Positions 29,591 to 37,595 are shown, counted from the stretch's first letter. The stretch: 64,000 nucleotides of DNA from Streptococcus mitis (GCA_018364455.1 JAGZLW010000005.1:11989-75988); one strand, 5' to 3'. Translations and numbers: made by a program. The notes: a model not told the origin generated them from the sequence alone.

Positions 29591-29602
29591 AGAAATATTT
29601 CT
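29591..29602. promoter_or_regulatory. operator 1 of the lysogeny switch
   Basis: Perfect palindrome AGAAATATTTCT, 35 bases upstream of the repressor start. One of four copies of the consensus AGAAATAnTTCT. Confidence 0.7.
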
Positions 29603-29612
29603 GTCTTTTCTA

Positions 29613-29642
29613 TTGACAATAGAAATAGTTCTGTGGTATCAT
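29613..29642 (+). promoter_or_regulatory. operator 2 with an overlapping rightward promoter
   Basis: AGAAATAGTTCT (29,621-29,632) lies inside the spacer of TTGACA (29,613-29,618) and TATCAT (29,637-29,642), an 18-base spacer on the plus strand. Repressor bound here would block it. Confidence 0.6.
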
Positions 29643-29731
29643 GGTATTGTACTTGGGAGGTACACAAAATAATAAATACTACAGACGCAGAAACAGATAA
29701 AATCTGTGTTTGCTACTTTTCTTATACTCTT

Positions 29732-29753
29732 ATAATAGAATAAGTTCTATTAT
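29732..29753 (+). promoter_or_regulatory. operator 3 over a -10 element near cro
   Basis: ATAATAGAA-TAAG-TTCTATTAT has 9-bp arms with core AGAATAAGTTCT. It overlaps TATAAT at 29,731-29,736, a likely -10 for cro. Confidence 0.65.
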
Positions 29754-29781
29754 TTGTCAAGAGTTATCAGAAATAAAACGT

Positions 29782-29793
29782 AGAAATATTTCT
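29782..29793. promoter_or_regulatory. operator 4 next to the cro ribosome site
   Basis: AGAAATATTTCT, identical to operator 1, ends seven bases before the cro site AGGAGG. Confidence 0.65.
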
Positions 29794-29809
29794 AAAAAAG
29801 GAGGAAAGC

Positions 29810-29998
29810 ATGATTTACAACACTATCAAAGATGTTGCTACAAATCAGGGGATATCAATCTATCGCATTGAGAAAGATTTGGAATTTCCAAATGGTTTGA
29901 TTTCGAAATGGAACAAATCCACTCCATCAGCATCTAATCTTGCCAAGGTTGCTAAATATCTTGGCGTGACGACAGAGAAGCTACTTGGTGATGGTTAG
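29810..29998 (+). CDS. Cro-like helix-turn-helix protein
   Basis: 62 residues consisting almost only of a helix-turn-helix (ISIYRIEKDLEFPNGLISKWNKSTPSASNLAKVAKYLGVTTEKLLG). Its recognition helix (FPNGLISKWNKS) closely resembles that of the repressor (SNGSISKWAKS), so both should read the same operators. It is the first gene of the rightward early region, with the site AGGAGGAAA. Presumed lytic-side switch protein. Confidence 0.85.
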   Translation: MIYNTIKDVATNQGISIYRIEKDLEFPNGLISKWNKSTPSASNLAKVAKYLGVTTEKLLGDG

Positions 29999-30010
29999 AA
30001 AGGAGTACGG

Positions 30011-30151
30011 ATGGAAGAATTAAAAATAAGAGAAGATGGTATTTATTTGAATAACCAAAAATTAAAAGGTGTGCAAGCAATCAAAACAAAAAGCACGGCT
30101 GAATGCAACCATGCTACTGTCTACTTAAAATTTATTGCCAAGCTGATTTGA
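30011..30151 (+). CDS. small phage protein, 46 residues
   Basis: ATG with AAAGGAG upstream, 12 bases after cro. It reads MEELKIREDGIYLNNQKLKG... and ends at TGA 30,149-30,151. The LNNxKLKGV pattern occurs in many small phage early proteins of unknown role. Its last 27 bases overlap the end of the convergent DUF2513 gene. Confidence 0.65.
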   Translation: MEELKIREDGIYLNNQKLKGVQAIKTKSTAECNHATVYLKFIAKLI

Positions 30152-30505
30152 AATGAGGTTGGTAATAACTTGTGATGAAATATCTTTAAGGACATCCAGT
30201 GAAAAAGAACCAACATTCTTTGCTATATCTTTTGTCCGATTCCAATTGGTATCTTGGCGAATATCATTGATGAACTGATGACCATAAGGAGATAAATCTT
30301 GAATTGAGAAACCACCAAAATAATGTTGTACATTGAGAAATAAGCCACTATGTTCGCACTGTCTGACATGGTAGAGGATTTCTTCTTGTGAATATTTTGG
30401 AACAAGATTTTCATATAGTTTATCCTCTGAGACATCATTAGAGTATGTTGAATACTCTTCAACAACAAAAAGGATATCACGGACACAATCAGGATTTAAT
30501 TTCAT
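30125..30505 (-). CDS. DUF2513 domain-containing protein
   Basis: 126 residues on the minus strand, between cro and the antirepressor, with the site GAGGTAATT. The sequence MKLNPDCVRDILFVVEE...YSQEEILYHVRQCEHSGLF...DLSPYGHQFINDIR fits DUF2513, a winged-helix-like family common in phages near the lysogeny module. Function unknown. Its opposite orientation to its neighbours suggests expression in the lysogen. Confidence 0.8.
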   Translation of the reverse strand: MKLNPDCVRDILFVVEEYSTYSNDVSEDKLYENLVPKYSQEEILYHVRQCEHSGLFLNVQHYFGGFSIQDLSPYGHQFINDIRQDTNWNRTKDIAKNVGSFSLDVLKDISSQVITNLISNQLGNKF

Positions 30506-30555
30506 CAGAATTACCTCGTTTTATTTTTATTATACCAAATTTAGAAAGGAACATT

Positions 30556-31272
30556 ATGAACGAACTTATTAACGTTACACTTAATGACAATCACGAGCCG
30601 ATTGTATCTGGTCGTCAGTTGCATGAGGCATTGGGAGTTAAAACACCATATGATAAATGGTTCCCACGCATGACTGAATATGGATTTACAGAAAACGAAG
30701 ACTTTTCGACATTTTTGTCGGAAAGTACAGGAGGACGCAGAGCGACTGACCACATCATCAAACTAGACATGGCTAAAGAAATCGCCATGATTCAGCGAAC
30801 CGACAAAGGTAAAGAAGTCAGACAGTACTTCATTCAAGTAGAAAAAGACTTCAACAGTCCTGAGAAGATTATGGCAAGAGCCTTGCTCATGGCAGATAAG
30901 AAGATTCATAAACTAGAGACGCAGATTGAAGCGGATAAACCCAAAGTCCTCTTTGCAGACGCAGTAAGCGCAAGTCATACATCTATCTTGGTCGGCGAAC
31001 TTGCCAAACTCATTAGCCAAAATGGCTATAAAATCGGAGCCAATCGCCTCTTTTCTTGGATGCGTGAAAATGGCTACCTGATTAAACGCAAAGGCTCAGA
31101 CTGGAACATGCCAACCCAACGTAGCATGGACTTGAAACTCTTTGAAATCAAGGAAACAAACGTGCAACACGCAGATGGACATATCACTGTGAACAAGACA
31201 CCGAAAGTCACTGGCAAGGGGCAGCAGTATTTTATCAACAAGTTCTTGAGTAAAGATGAAGTAGCGGGGTAG
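30556..31272 (+). CDS. phage antirepressor (AntA/KilAC)
   Basis: 238 residues. The N-terminal AntA/AntB-type domain (VSGRQLHEALGVKTPYDKWFPRMTEYGFTENEDF) is joined to a C-terminal KilAC domain (AVSASHTSILVGELAKLISQNGYKIGANRLFSWMRENGYLIKRKGSDWNMPTQRSM). Antirepressors of this type block repressors or modulate the lysis-lysogeny choice by protein or DNA contact. Start ATG 30,556 has AGAAAGGA upstream. Confidence 0.9.
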   Translation: MNELINVTLNDNHEPIVSGRQLHEALGVKTPYDKWFPRMTEYGFTENEDFSTFLSESTGGRRATDHIIKLDMAKEIAMIQRTDKGKEVRQYFIQVEKDFNSPEKIMARALLMADKKIHKLETQIEADKPKVLFADAVSASHTSILVGELAKLISQNGYKIGANRLFSWMRENGYLIKRKGSDWNMPTQRSMDLKLFEIKETNVQHADGHITVNKTPKVTGKGQQYFINKFLSKDEVAG

Positions 31273-31276
31273 GGAA

Positions 31277-31390
31277 ATGAATGAACTAGAAAGAACAGCC
31301 CTCAACGAGATATTGAGGACCGTGACATATATTGCAGAGAAGTTGGATGAACTAGATTCTAAGATTTCTCAATCAGAGGAAATGGAATGA
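31277..31390 (+). CDS. small phage protein, 37 residues
   Basis: ATG four bases after the antirepressor stop, with GGGGTAGGGAA as ribosome site. Sequence MNELERTALNEILRTVTYIAEKLDELDSKIS..., an acidic amphipathic helix. No function recognised; coupling to the antirepressor supports expression. Confidence 0.55.
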   Translation: MNELERTALNEILRTVTYIAEKLDELDSKISQSEEME

Positions 31391-31418
31391 AACTAAGGCT
31401 ATATTCGTTCAGTAGACA

Positions 31419-31455
31419 AATAAAAAACGTACTCCAGCTGCTATCTGAAGTACGC
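31419..31455 (-). terminator. minus-strand intrinsic terminator
   Basis: Minus strand CGTACT...AGTACG with inner CAG/CTG pairs, followed by TTTTTTATTTG. It would end a transcript running opposite to the early genes. Confidence 0.65.
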
Positions 31456-31660
31456 TACGGAAATTGTTCTGCTCAAACTAATAGCAGTAGTCAACAACAC
31501 TTCGCTGGTATCGTCCCCAGCACTGTAGTTGAAATAAACTTTGATTCTCGATTTTAGAGTCTAGCCTTCCACGGCTTTTAGTGTCTAGCCAAGACGTTTC
31601 GGGAAGGCTAACTCTCCCTATTGAACCCTGCTAGCCAGGTACGGTAGGCAAAAGGTAAAC

Positions 31661-31723
31661 CTACAAATGAATCCAGAAGTTTACTGAGACACAGTCCCCT
31701 TCAAAAATTTTGCCAATTTGCAT
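31661..31723 (-). CDS. possible 20-residue leader peptide
   Basis: Minus strand ATG at 31,723 with AAAGGAG close upstream; it reads MQIGKIFEGDCVSVNFWIHL and stops. The site-to-start spacing is short. It lies at the start of the structured minus-strand region. Could be chance. Confidence 0.25.
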   Translation of the reverse strand: MQIGKIFEGDCVSVNFWIHL

Positions 31724-31774
31724 CAGCTCCTTTCTTGTTAAGGATAATATAAATATATACTGTTTTTGAAGGGG
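31696..31774. repeat. perfect 12-bp inverted repeat around an AT-rich spacer
   Basis: CCCCTTCAAAAA at 31,696-31,707 and TTTTTGAAGGGG at 31,763-31,774 enclose 55 bases with AT-rich promoter-like DNA and the ribosome site of the 20-codon ORF. Confidence 0.8.
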
Positions 31775-31778
31775 GTAC

Positions 31779-31800
31779 ATCGGTCTTAAGACCGATTTTT
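31779..31800 (+). terminator. plus-strand terminator or attenuator before the next early gene
   Basis: ATCGGTC-TTAA-GACCGAT followed by TTTT, ending ten bases before the next ATG. It could attenuate early transcription; a palindromic binding site is also possible. Confidence 0.6.
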
Positions 31801-31810
31801 GGAGAAAATC

Positions 31811-31954
31811 ATGGAAGATAAAATCATCGAACTTGCTGATTACTTCATCAGCGAATCTACAACGTACAGAGAAGCTAAAATAGCGTGTGAGAAGCTATTG
31901 AAACAAGTCAGCCATGAGATTGAACTTAGGGCGATGGAAAGTAAAACTTTTTAA
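31811..31954 (+). CDS. small phage protein, 47 residues
   Basis: ATG with TTTTTGGAGAA upstream. Sequence MEDKIIELADYFISESTTYREAKIACEKLLKQVSHEIELRAMESKTF, a helical acidic protein. No family recognised. It is followed by a short hairpin-containing spacer before the next gene. Confidence 0.6.
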   Translation: MEDKIIELADYFISESTTYREAKIACEKLLKQVSHEIELRAMESKTF

Positions 31955-32034
31955 ACCAAAAAAGCACCTAACAGGAGTCAGGCGCATACTAATATAACTA
32001 ACTGAATTATAACACGAAAGAGAGGAAATTGCCA

Positions 32035-32313
32035 ATGGCTTTGGAATTGTTTGGAGAAGATTTCAAAAATGAACTGTTGGAAGAGCTTGTACAGTTGAAT
32101 GTGAAAGCTATGACTGAAGCTAAACTACGAGTATCAAGAGGTACGAACTGGGCTTCAATCAAAGATGTCCAAGAGAAAACTGGTTGGGGTCGTAAGAAAA
32201 TTGAAGATTTCAGAGACGCAGGGAAATTCCGCTACCAGCAAAACGCCAAAGGCGGCAAGTATTTATATGACATGAACGATGTACTTCGGTTTCAGAGTCA
32301 GTTAGCACAATAA
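32035..32313 (+). CDS. phage helix-turn-helix/excisionase-like protein
   Basis: 92 residues. The second half (NWASIKDVQEKTGWGRKKIEDFRDAGKFRYQQNAKGGKYLYDMNDVLRF) has a winged-helix DNA-binding pattern ending in the KYLYDMNDVLRF strand usual in excisionase/DUF771-type proteins. ATG 32,035 is preferred (AGAGG nine bases upstream) over the TTG two codons earlier. It may act in excision or early regulation; the exact role is unclear. Confidence 0.65.
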   Translation: MALELFGEDFKNELLEELVQLNVKAMTEAKLRVSRGTNWASIKDVQEKTGWGRKKIEDFRDAGKFRYQQNAKGGKYLYDMNDVLRFQSQLAQ

Positions 32314-32326
32314 AGGAGATTAAAAA

Positions 32327-32641
32327 ATGTTTGAACCACCATTACTAAGCCAACTTTTAGGAACTGGCGCAGTTATTTTAGGATTTATCGGAGCAGGGAT
32401 TCTAGCACGGCAGATGGAACTGCACGAACTTGAAAAGCAACGCAAGCAGGAAGAAGAAGACACGCAAGCAGTCAATGACTTTAACAAGATTGTTGAAATC
32501 GGACGCAAAATTGAACGTCAAGAAATTCGCAAGAACATTCGAAGAGAGTTTCCTGGATTCACGTTTGATAATGAACCGCCTGTAGGCTTGCGTCCAGAAC
32601 CTCTAGGATTACCAGAACCTAAAATGCACATCATGAAGTAA
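32327..32641 (+). CDS. phage membrane protein with coiled coil
   Basis: 104 residues. An N-terminal hydrophobic segment (about 9-27, LLGTGAVILGFIGAGILARQ) precedes a charged helix (MELHELEKQRKQEEEDTQAVNDF...RQEIRKNIRREF) and a proline-rich tail (PPVGLRPEPLGLPEP). Site AAAGGAG. No function recognised. Confidence 0.7.
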   Translation: MFEPPLLSQLLGTGAVILGFIGAGILARQMELHELEKQRKQEEEDTQAVNDFNKIVEIGRKIERQEIRKNIRREFPGFTFDNEPPVGLRPEPLGLPEPKMHIMK

Positions 32642-32653
32642 GGAGGTCAGGAA

Positions 32654-32950
32654 ATGGAGGAATTGATTGAATGGCTGGATCACCTGACTATGATTGTTAA
32701 AGAACTGAAAGAAAGGAAATCAACTTCAAGACATTTTATTACGATATGGGAAAACGATTATAAAAATCTATTACTAGTCAAAGAATACCTAACAGACTAT
32801 GAAAAACTAGCTAAGGACTATCGTGAGGTGGAGCTTAAAAATAAGCTGCTAAAGCTTGAAAAACTAGAGTTAGAAGGCAGGCACATCTATGAGGATATGC
32901 GGATGAAGTACCGCGCTAACCGTAGGAAGTGGGGTGCTCGGTATGTCTGA
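32654..32950 (+). CDS. hypothetical phage protein, 98 residues
   Basis: Charged helical protein (MEELIEWLDHLTMIVKELKERK ... KNKLLKLEKLELEGRHIYEDM) with the strong site AAGGAGG. It ends eight bases inside the dnaB gene, so it is translationally coupled to the replication module. No family recognised. Confidence 0.65.
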   Translation: MEELIEWLDHLTMIVKELKERKSTSRHFITIWENDYKNLLLVKEYLTDYEKLAKDYREVELKNKLLKLEKLELEGRHIYEDMRMKYRANRRKWGARYV

Positions 32951-34280
32951 AGATTTTAGAATACCACCTCATGATTTAGTGGCTGAACAATCTGTTCTGG
33001 GTGCAGTCTTTATCGCACCTGACACAATCATTTCGCTGACAGATGAATTGGTTCCTGATGATTTTTATAAACCAGCCAACAAGATTGTATTTAAGACTAT
33101 GTTGTCTCTCTTTAAAAAAGGAGAGCCTATCGATGCTACGACAATGGTTTCTGCTCTTACCAATCAAGGGCAGATTAAAGAAATTGGTGGCTTAAATTAT
33201 GTTGTCGAGTTAGTGAACTCCACACCAACTTCCAAAAACGTGGAGCATTATGCAAAGTTAGTAAAAGAGAAGTCAACTCTAAGAAGAGTAATTGCTGATT
33301 TGTCGGATTCGCTATCTAGTGCTTATCAAGGAGATGTATCGATTGGTGATCTTATTGCTAAAACTGAAAAGTCTATGCTCGATATTAGCAATCAGAATAC
33401 AGGCACAGGATTTCGTAATGTGGCCGATATCCTTGATACACATATGCAGATGGTCGAGACTCGCTCGCAGACAGATGGATTCGTGACTGGTCTGTCTACT
33501 GGATTTGTCGGACTAGATAAGATTACAACAGGCCTTCATGAAGGAAATCTTATCATACTTGCTGCGCGACCTGCAATGGGGAAAACGGCACTGGCTCTGA
33601 ATATCGCTAAGTATGTAGCCACCAAGGAAGGAAAGCCTGCTGTCATCTTCTCGCTTGAAATGGGCGCAGAGGAACTGATTGAGCGTATGTTGGCATCAGA
33701 AGGGATGGTTCCAGCGTATCATTTAAAAACTGGTAATCTAAGTACGGATGAATGGAAAAGGCTGGTACATGCGCAAAGCAATCTCTATAATGCGCCAATT
33801 TTCGTGAATGATACGGCCGGTATTCGTATTTCTGAAATACGTTCAAATGCCCGAAAGCTTGCCCAAGAAATGGGAGGCATTGGTATTATCATTATTGACT
33901 ACTTGCAGCTAATAACTGGTTCAAAGGGTGAGAATCGTCAGCAGATCGTTTCAGAGATTTCAAGGGAATTGAAGATACTTGCCAAGGATTTGAAAGTACC
34001 TATTATCGCCTTGTCGCAGTTAAGTCGTGCAGTTGAACAAAGACAAGAAAAACGTCCGATGCTATCAGATTTAAGAGAGTCTGGTTCGATTGAGCAAGAT
34101 GCAGATATTGTAGCATTCTTGTATCGTAAGGCCTACTACCAGAAAGAGCAAGCTGACAGTCAAGAAGCGAATAATGTGACGGAGCTGATCTTGGAAAAGA
34201 ATAGACACGGGAGTCTAGGGACAGTGAAGTTGTATTTTCACAAAGAGTACACAAAATTTTCAAGCGTGGAGGAGGTATAA
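32943..34280 (+). CDS. phage replicative DNA helicase (DnaB family)
   Basis: 445 residues. The N-terminal DnaB domain (PPHDLVAEQSVLGAVFIAPDTI) is followed by the RecA-like domain with Walker A ARPAMGKTALAL near residue 205, Walker B IIIDYLQLI near 320, LSQLSRAVEQR, and the DLRESGSIEQDAD arginine-finger region. It unwinds DNA at the phage replication fork. Chosen start ATG 32,943 (MSEDFRIPP). Expected partner is the DnaC-like loader two genes downstream. Confidence 0.95.
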   Translation: MSEDFRIPPHDLVAEQSVLGAVFIAPDTIISLTDELVPDDFYKPANKIVFKTMLSLFKKGEPIDATTMVSALTNQGQIKEIGGLNYVVELVNSTPTSKNVEHYAKLVKEKSTLRRVIADLSDSLSSAYQGDVSIGDLIAKTEKSMLDISNQNTGTGFRNVADILDTHMQMVETRSQTDGFVTGLSTGFVGLDKITTGLHEGNLIILAARPAMGKTALALNIAKYVATKEGKPAVIFSLEMGAEELIERMLASEGMVPAYHLKTGNLSTDEWKRLVHAQSNLYNAPIFVNDTAGIRISEIRSNARKLAQEMGGIGIIIIDYLQLITGSKGENRQQIVSEISRELKILAKDLKVPIIALSQLSRAVEQRQEKRPMLSDLRESGSIEQDADIVAFLYRKAYYQKEQADSQEANNVTELILEKNRHGSLGTVKLYFHKEYTKFSSVEEV

Positions 34281-34282
34281 TC

Positions 34283-35002
34283 ATGATTAAAAAAAGTGAA
34301 GTCACTGGTTTCTTATCGTTTTTCAAATTTCCAAAGCCATTTATCTATGATGAGAAATATAAGACATTGAGCAATAACGCTAAAATGCTCTATATGCTTC
34401 TGTTTGATAGGTTAGAACTATCTTTAAAAAATGGCTGGCATGATAAGGAAGGGAACGTCTTCCAGTATTACACAAATGAACAGTTGATGATTGACTTAAA
34501 TTGCAATAGCAACAAGACGATTATCAAAATCAAAAAGGAATTGAAAGATGCTGGTCTAATGACGGAAGTCAGACAAGGGATGAACTTACCAAACCGCATT
34601 TATCTTGACGCTCTTAACGGAAGTGTAGAAAGTACATTTCAGGAAGTGCAAAAAGTACACACAATCAAGACTGAGAATACTAAGACTGAGAATAACAATA
34701 ATAAATTGTCGATTTGTAAAGAAGTTATTTCTTATCTCAATTTGAAAGCTAAGAAGAATTTTAAGGTTGACACTGCTAGTCATCAAAAATTTATCAAGGC
34801 AAGGCTGAAAGAAGGATATGTCCTTGAAGATTTTAAAAAGGTTGTGGATGTTATGGTTGCTAAGTGGAAAGGTACAGAGTATGAACAGTATCTTCAACCG
34901 CAAACACTCTTTGGCAACAAGATGGATAATTATCTAAATCAACCGATGCCAAAACGTTCTACAATTTTAACCAGTACGGTTGACGAAAGGCTAGGGTTTT
35001 AG
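34283..35002 (+). CDS. phage replication initiator-like protein (RepA_N plus phage C-terminal domain)
   Basis: 239 residues. The N-terminal winged-helix RepA-type domain (PFIYDEKYKTLSNNAKMLYMLLFDRLELS...YTNEQLMIDLNCNSNKTIIKIKKELKDAGL) is joined by a low-complexity Asn/Thr linker to a conserved phage C-terminal domain (YLNLKAKKNFKVDTASHQKFIKARLKEGY...PQTLFGNKMDNYLNQ). This is the usual origin-binding/primosome protein next to a DnaC loader. The phage origin may lie in or near this gene (inference). Confidence 0.85.
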   Translation: MIKKSEVTGFLSFFKFPKPFIYDEKYKTLSNNAKMLYMLLFDRLELSLKNGWHDKEGNVFQYYTNEQLMIDLNCNSNKTIIKIKKELKDAGLMTEVRQGMNLPNRIYLDALNGSVESTFQEVQKVHTIKTENTKTENNNNKLSICKEVISYLNLKAKKNFKVDTASHQKFIKARLKEGYVLEDFKKVVDVMVAKWKGTEYEQYLQPQTLFGNKMDNYLNQPMPKRSTILTSTVDERLGF

Positions 35003-35824
35003 ATGAAACAGTTTAAACAATTCAAAACCAGAACAGTTCTTGATGATATATGTGAAATCCACGGATGCCCTCTTTGGTCTATTAAGATTCCTATCAAGGG
35101 CAAGGTTGAGGAAATCAGTCAATGTCCTGAATGTGAGAAAGAGAATATCCGACGCTTTGAAAAGCAGTTGAATATGGAATCCGAGATCAAGAGTAAGCTA
35201 TCGGATACTTACGAGGTCTTTGCTCGTGATAGCATTGTTTCAAGCAAGCTGGCCAGCAAGTCACTACACGATTATGAAATTCGAGTTGACATCGACGAAA
35301 ATGCTATGAATTTCGTGAAGCGGTTGGAACGTTGCTATGCGAAAGGTGAGACTGGTAATGCTATCATCACTGGTCCGTCTGGTGTTGGGAAGAGTCATCT
35401 AACCTATGGCTTTGCTCGATTCCTCAATGAGCAATTTAAGTCTTATGATGAACCGAAAAGCGTTCTCTTTGTGTCAGTTGTGACTTTATTTGACAAAATC
35501 CGAGAAAGCTTTGAGTTTGACAATGGGTATTCAGAAGCGAAGATGGTCAAGCTATTGTCTGAAGTTGATTTTCTTTTTTTGGATGACCTTGGGAAAGAGA
35601 GTCGAAAAGCTGATACGAAGCGCAACGAGTGGGCGCATCAGATATTGTTCAAGATCCTGGATAATCGGACCAATACGATTATCAACACGAATCTGTCTAG
35701 TGAAGAAATTAAAGAGCTTTACTCGGATGATTTTGGAAATGGAGCTTTATCAAGTCGTATCTTTGAGGGAGCAACTGGCAGATGCTTTGTGTATCCAGCT
35801 GGGATGAAGGATAGGAGGTATTGA
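35003..35824 (+). CDS. DnaC-like helicase loader ATPase
   Basis: 273 residues, AAA+ ATPase with Walker A GPSGVGKSHL near residue 125 and Walker B FLFLDDLGKE near 192. The N-terminal Cys pair motif (CEIHGCPLW ... SQCPECEKEN) could bind zinc. It loads the DnaB helicase. It starts at the last codon region of the preceding gene, so coupled. Confidence 0.92.
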   Translation: MKQFKQFKTRTVLDDICEIHGCPLWSIKIPIKGKVEEISQCPECEKENIRRFEKQLNMESEIKSKLSDTYEVFARDSIVSSKLASKSLHDYEIRVDIDENAMNFVKRLERCYAKGETGNAIITGPSGVGKSHLTYGFARFLNEQFKSYDEPKSVLFVSVVTLFDKIRESFEFDNGYSEAKMVKLLSEVDFLFLDDLGKESRKADTKRNEWAHQILFKILDNRTNTIINTNLSSEEIKELYSDDFGNGALSSRIFEGATGRCFVYPAGMKDRRY

Positions 35825-36045
35825 TGTTAAATCTTTACTTCGTCTACAACGGGCACTGTAAGTTTTACCTTGGAACGTTTAACAATGTCGATGATCTCAT
35901 TGAGCAGATGGAAGATCATCAGTGGGCTTTCTCGGCTATCACTCACCCAAGGTTTCATAAGCACATTGGTCAGCGGACGACACGGTTTGACTACGGTGCT
36001 AAGGATTGTTACTATTTAGCGACTTTTTCAGGAGGAGAAAAATGA
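35824..36045 (+). CDS. hypothetical phage protein, 73 residues
   Basis: The ATG overlaps the dnaC stop (TGATG) with AGGAGG upstream. Sequence MLNLYFVYNGHCKFYLGTFNNVDDLIEQMEDHQWAF..., a small alpha-beta protein of unknown function seen in streptococcal phages. Confidence 0.7.
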   Translation: MLNLYFVYNGHCKFYLGTFNNVDDLIEQMEDHQWAFSAITHPRFHKHIGQRTTRFDYGAKDCYYLATFSGGEK

Positions 36046-36347
36046 CTAAAAATATTTTAACGGATTTAGCATTTGAGAATTTTCACAAATGTATGGGAAT
36101 TAGTGATTGGAAAGAATCTGATGAAGTAATTCTTGTTAGCTCGGCTAACAAAGAACAAATTGAGTCAGATGAAAGTTATCGTTCAGCCGGAAAATGTAAT
36201 TATCTTGGCAAACGAATTTGTATCTTCTGTGAACAAGTGAAGAAAAATAATTACATCACGCTACATAAATCTATGTTGGAAAAAATTATTAAGACAATGG
36301 AATCATTTACAGATGCAGAACAAATGAAGGGAGAAGAAAATGATTGA
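36042..36347 (+). CDS. hypothetical phage protein, 101 residues
   Basis: ATG overlaps the preceding stop (ATGA) with the strong site GGAGGAG. It has three Cys (CMGISDW, KCNYLGKRICIFCEQ) which could bind a metal. No family recognised. Confidence 0.65.
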   Translation: MTKNILTDLAFENFHKCMGISDWKESDEVILVSSANKEQIESDESYRSAGKCNYLGKRICIFCEQVKKNNYITLHKSMLEKIIKTMESFTDAEQMKGEEND

Positions 36348-36444
36348 ACTTATTAAAGAATTTGGAATGGCTATTTTATGGATGTTCTTAGGGTATTTAA
36401 TCGGGGAACGTGCAGCAAGAAAGGAAAAGAAAGATGATCAATAA
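36340..36444 (+). CDS. small single-span membrane protein, 34 residues
   Basis: ATG 36,340 overlaps the preceding gene by eight bases, with GGGAGAAG upstream. Sequence [34 protein letters not shown]: one hydrophobic helix followed by a basic tail. It overlaps the ssb start by 11 bases. Function unknown. Confidence 0.6.
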   Translation: MIELIKEFGMAILWMFLGYLIGERAARKEKKDDQ

Positions 36445-36850
36445 TGTAGTGTTAATTGGGCGCTTAACTCGTGATCCAGAATTACGATACACGCCATCAA
36501 ATGTTGCAGTTGCGACTTTCAGTTTGGCAGTGAATCGCAATTTTAAGAATCAGGCAGGTGATCGAGAAGCTGATTTTATCGGTTGCATCATGTGGCGCCA
36601 ACAAGCTGAAAATTTCGCAAACTGGCTTAAAAAGGGTGCTCTTGTAGGAATAACAGGGCGCATCCAGACTCGTAGCTATGAAAATCAACACGGTCAACGT
36701 GTCTATGTGACGGAAGTTGTAGCTGAAAGTTTTCAAACGCTTGAAAAGAAGGATAATTCTGCGAATCAGTCAAGCATGCAAAACCAGATTCCACCAAATT
36801 TTGGGACAACAAATCCTATGGATATTTCAGATGATGATTTGCCGTTTTAG
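36434..36850 (+). CDS. ssb: single-stranded DNA-binding protein
   Basis: 138 residues. OB-fold N-terminus ([37 protein letters not shown]) and the canonical acidic tail [10 protein letters not shown] that recruits replication and repair partners. It protects single-stranded DNA in phage replication. Start ATG 36,434 has AAGGAAAAG upstream. Confidence 0.96.
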   Translation: MINNVVLIGRLTRDPELRYTPSNVAVATFSLAVNRNFKNQAGDREADFIGCIMWRQQAENFANWLKKGALVGITGRIQTRSYENQHGQRVYVTEVVAESFQTLEKKDNSANQSSMQNQIPPNFGTTNPMDISDDDLPF

Positions 36851-36863
36851 GGAGGTGTAAAGG

Positions 36864-37595
36864 ATGAACAGACAGGGACTAATTGAACGCTATGAAAAAT
36901 TTAAAGTTAGCAAGAAAAAAATGACCTCAATTGATTTGGTTTTGAAAGACTTGCGGTGTTTGGACGAGCCAGAACTGTTGCCATTCAAATTAAAGGATGT
37001 TGTTGGTCGAATTAAAGGGTTTGATCCGACGACACAGACTAGATGGCTTAATGACATCCTTAAAGAATTAGGTAGCGACTATGGTTTAATGAAATATCGC
37101 AGTGGTTACGAGCAAGGAAAAAGTGAGGGAGCATGGGTTGGCGAACAATTGAAAGATGCTGATAAGATTCGACAAGAATTGAATAAAGTCAAAGTACATC
37201 AGTTTGTGGCGGATTGGTATGAAGAGAATAAGGATGATTTTGAAGAGAATTTATTTAGATATATCATTAATATTTCATCGATTTTTGACGGTGCTAAACT
37301 TAATGAATTTGATAGGTGGTTTCTAAACGCTAGCACAAAACCATTTCAAACCCTCGTAAACATGCACCAATTCGGCTACGAGGTCGAGGAAGATAAGAAA
37401 TTTTTCGTGAAAATAAAATGTTTAAGCGAAGAATATAAGTACCTTAACTACTTTAAGTCTTGTCGTGAATGGCTTTTTAGTGAAAAGGAAGAAACTAAAG
37501 AATACCGTACAGCACACACCCGAAAAGAACTTGAAGAAGCTGGATTCAGCGAAGTGTTCAACAGTCCTTTGTTTGAAGTCTTGGAGGTTGAGTGA
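36864..37595 (+). CDS. DUF1642-containing phage protein
   Basis: 243 residues. The C-terminal half (HQFVADWYEENKDDFEENLFRYI ... STKPFQTLVNMHQFGYEVEEDKKFFVKIKCL) is the DUF1642 pattern of streptococcal phages. The N-terminal half (KKKMTSIDLVLKDLRCLDEPEL...QTRWLNDILKELGSDYGL) is variable. Function unknown. Site GGAGGTG. Confidence 0.8.
   Translation: MNRQGLIERYEKFKVSKKKMTSIDLVLKDLRCLDEPELLPFKLKDVVGRIKGFDPTTQTRWLNDILKELGSDYGLMKYRSGYEQGKSEGAWVGEQLKDADKIRQELNKVKVHQFVADWYEENKDDFEENLFRYIINISSIFDGAKLNEFDRWFLNASTKPFQTLVNMHQFGYEVEEDKKFFVKIKCLSEEYKYLNYFKSCREWLFSEKEETKEYRTAHTRKELEEAGFSEVFNSPLFEVLEVE

Larger units (their letters stand above)
31391..31800 (-). ncRNA. gene-free region with a candidate structured minus-strand RNA
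   Basis: No protein longer than about 20 codons with a ribosome site is visible. On the minus strand a chain of hairpins ends in a strong terminator (31,419-31,455). The elements include GTAGG/CCTAC, an 8-bp pair AGCCTTCC/GGAAGGCT enclosing two copies of TTTTAG(A/T)GTCTAGCC, GCTGG/CCAGC and CTGCT/AGCAG. A promoter would be expected in the AT-rich stretch 31,741-31,765 but is not convincing. A structured leader or antisense RNA is possible; nothing recognised. Confidence 0.4.

Noticed and set aside
29754..29782. TTGTCA near 29,754 as -35 of a cro promoter
   Set aside because: No acceptable -10 element lies 16-18 bases downstream; the TATAAT at 29,731 under operator 3 is a better candidate.
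31615..31650. GGTTCAAT-like T-loop on the minus strand suggesting a tRNA
   Set aside because: No acceptor or anticodon stems can be built around it; the bases fit the other hairpins better.
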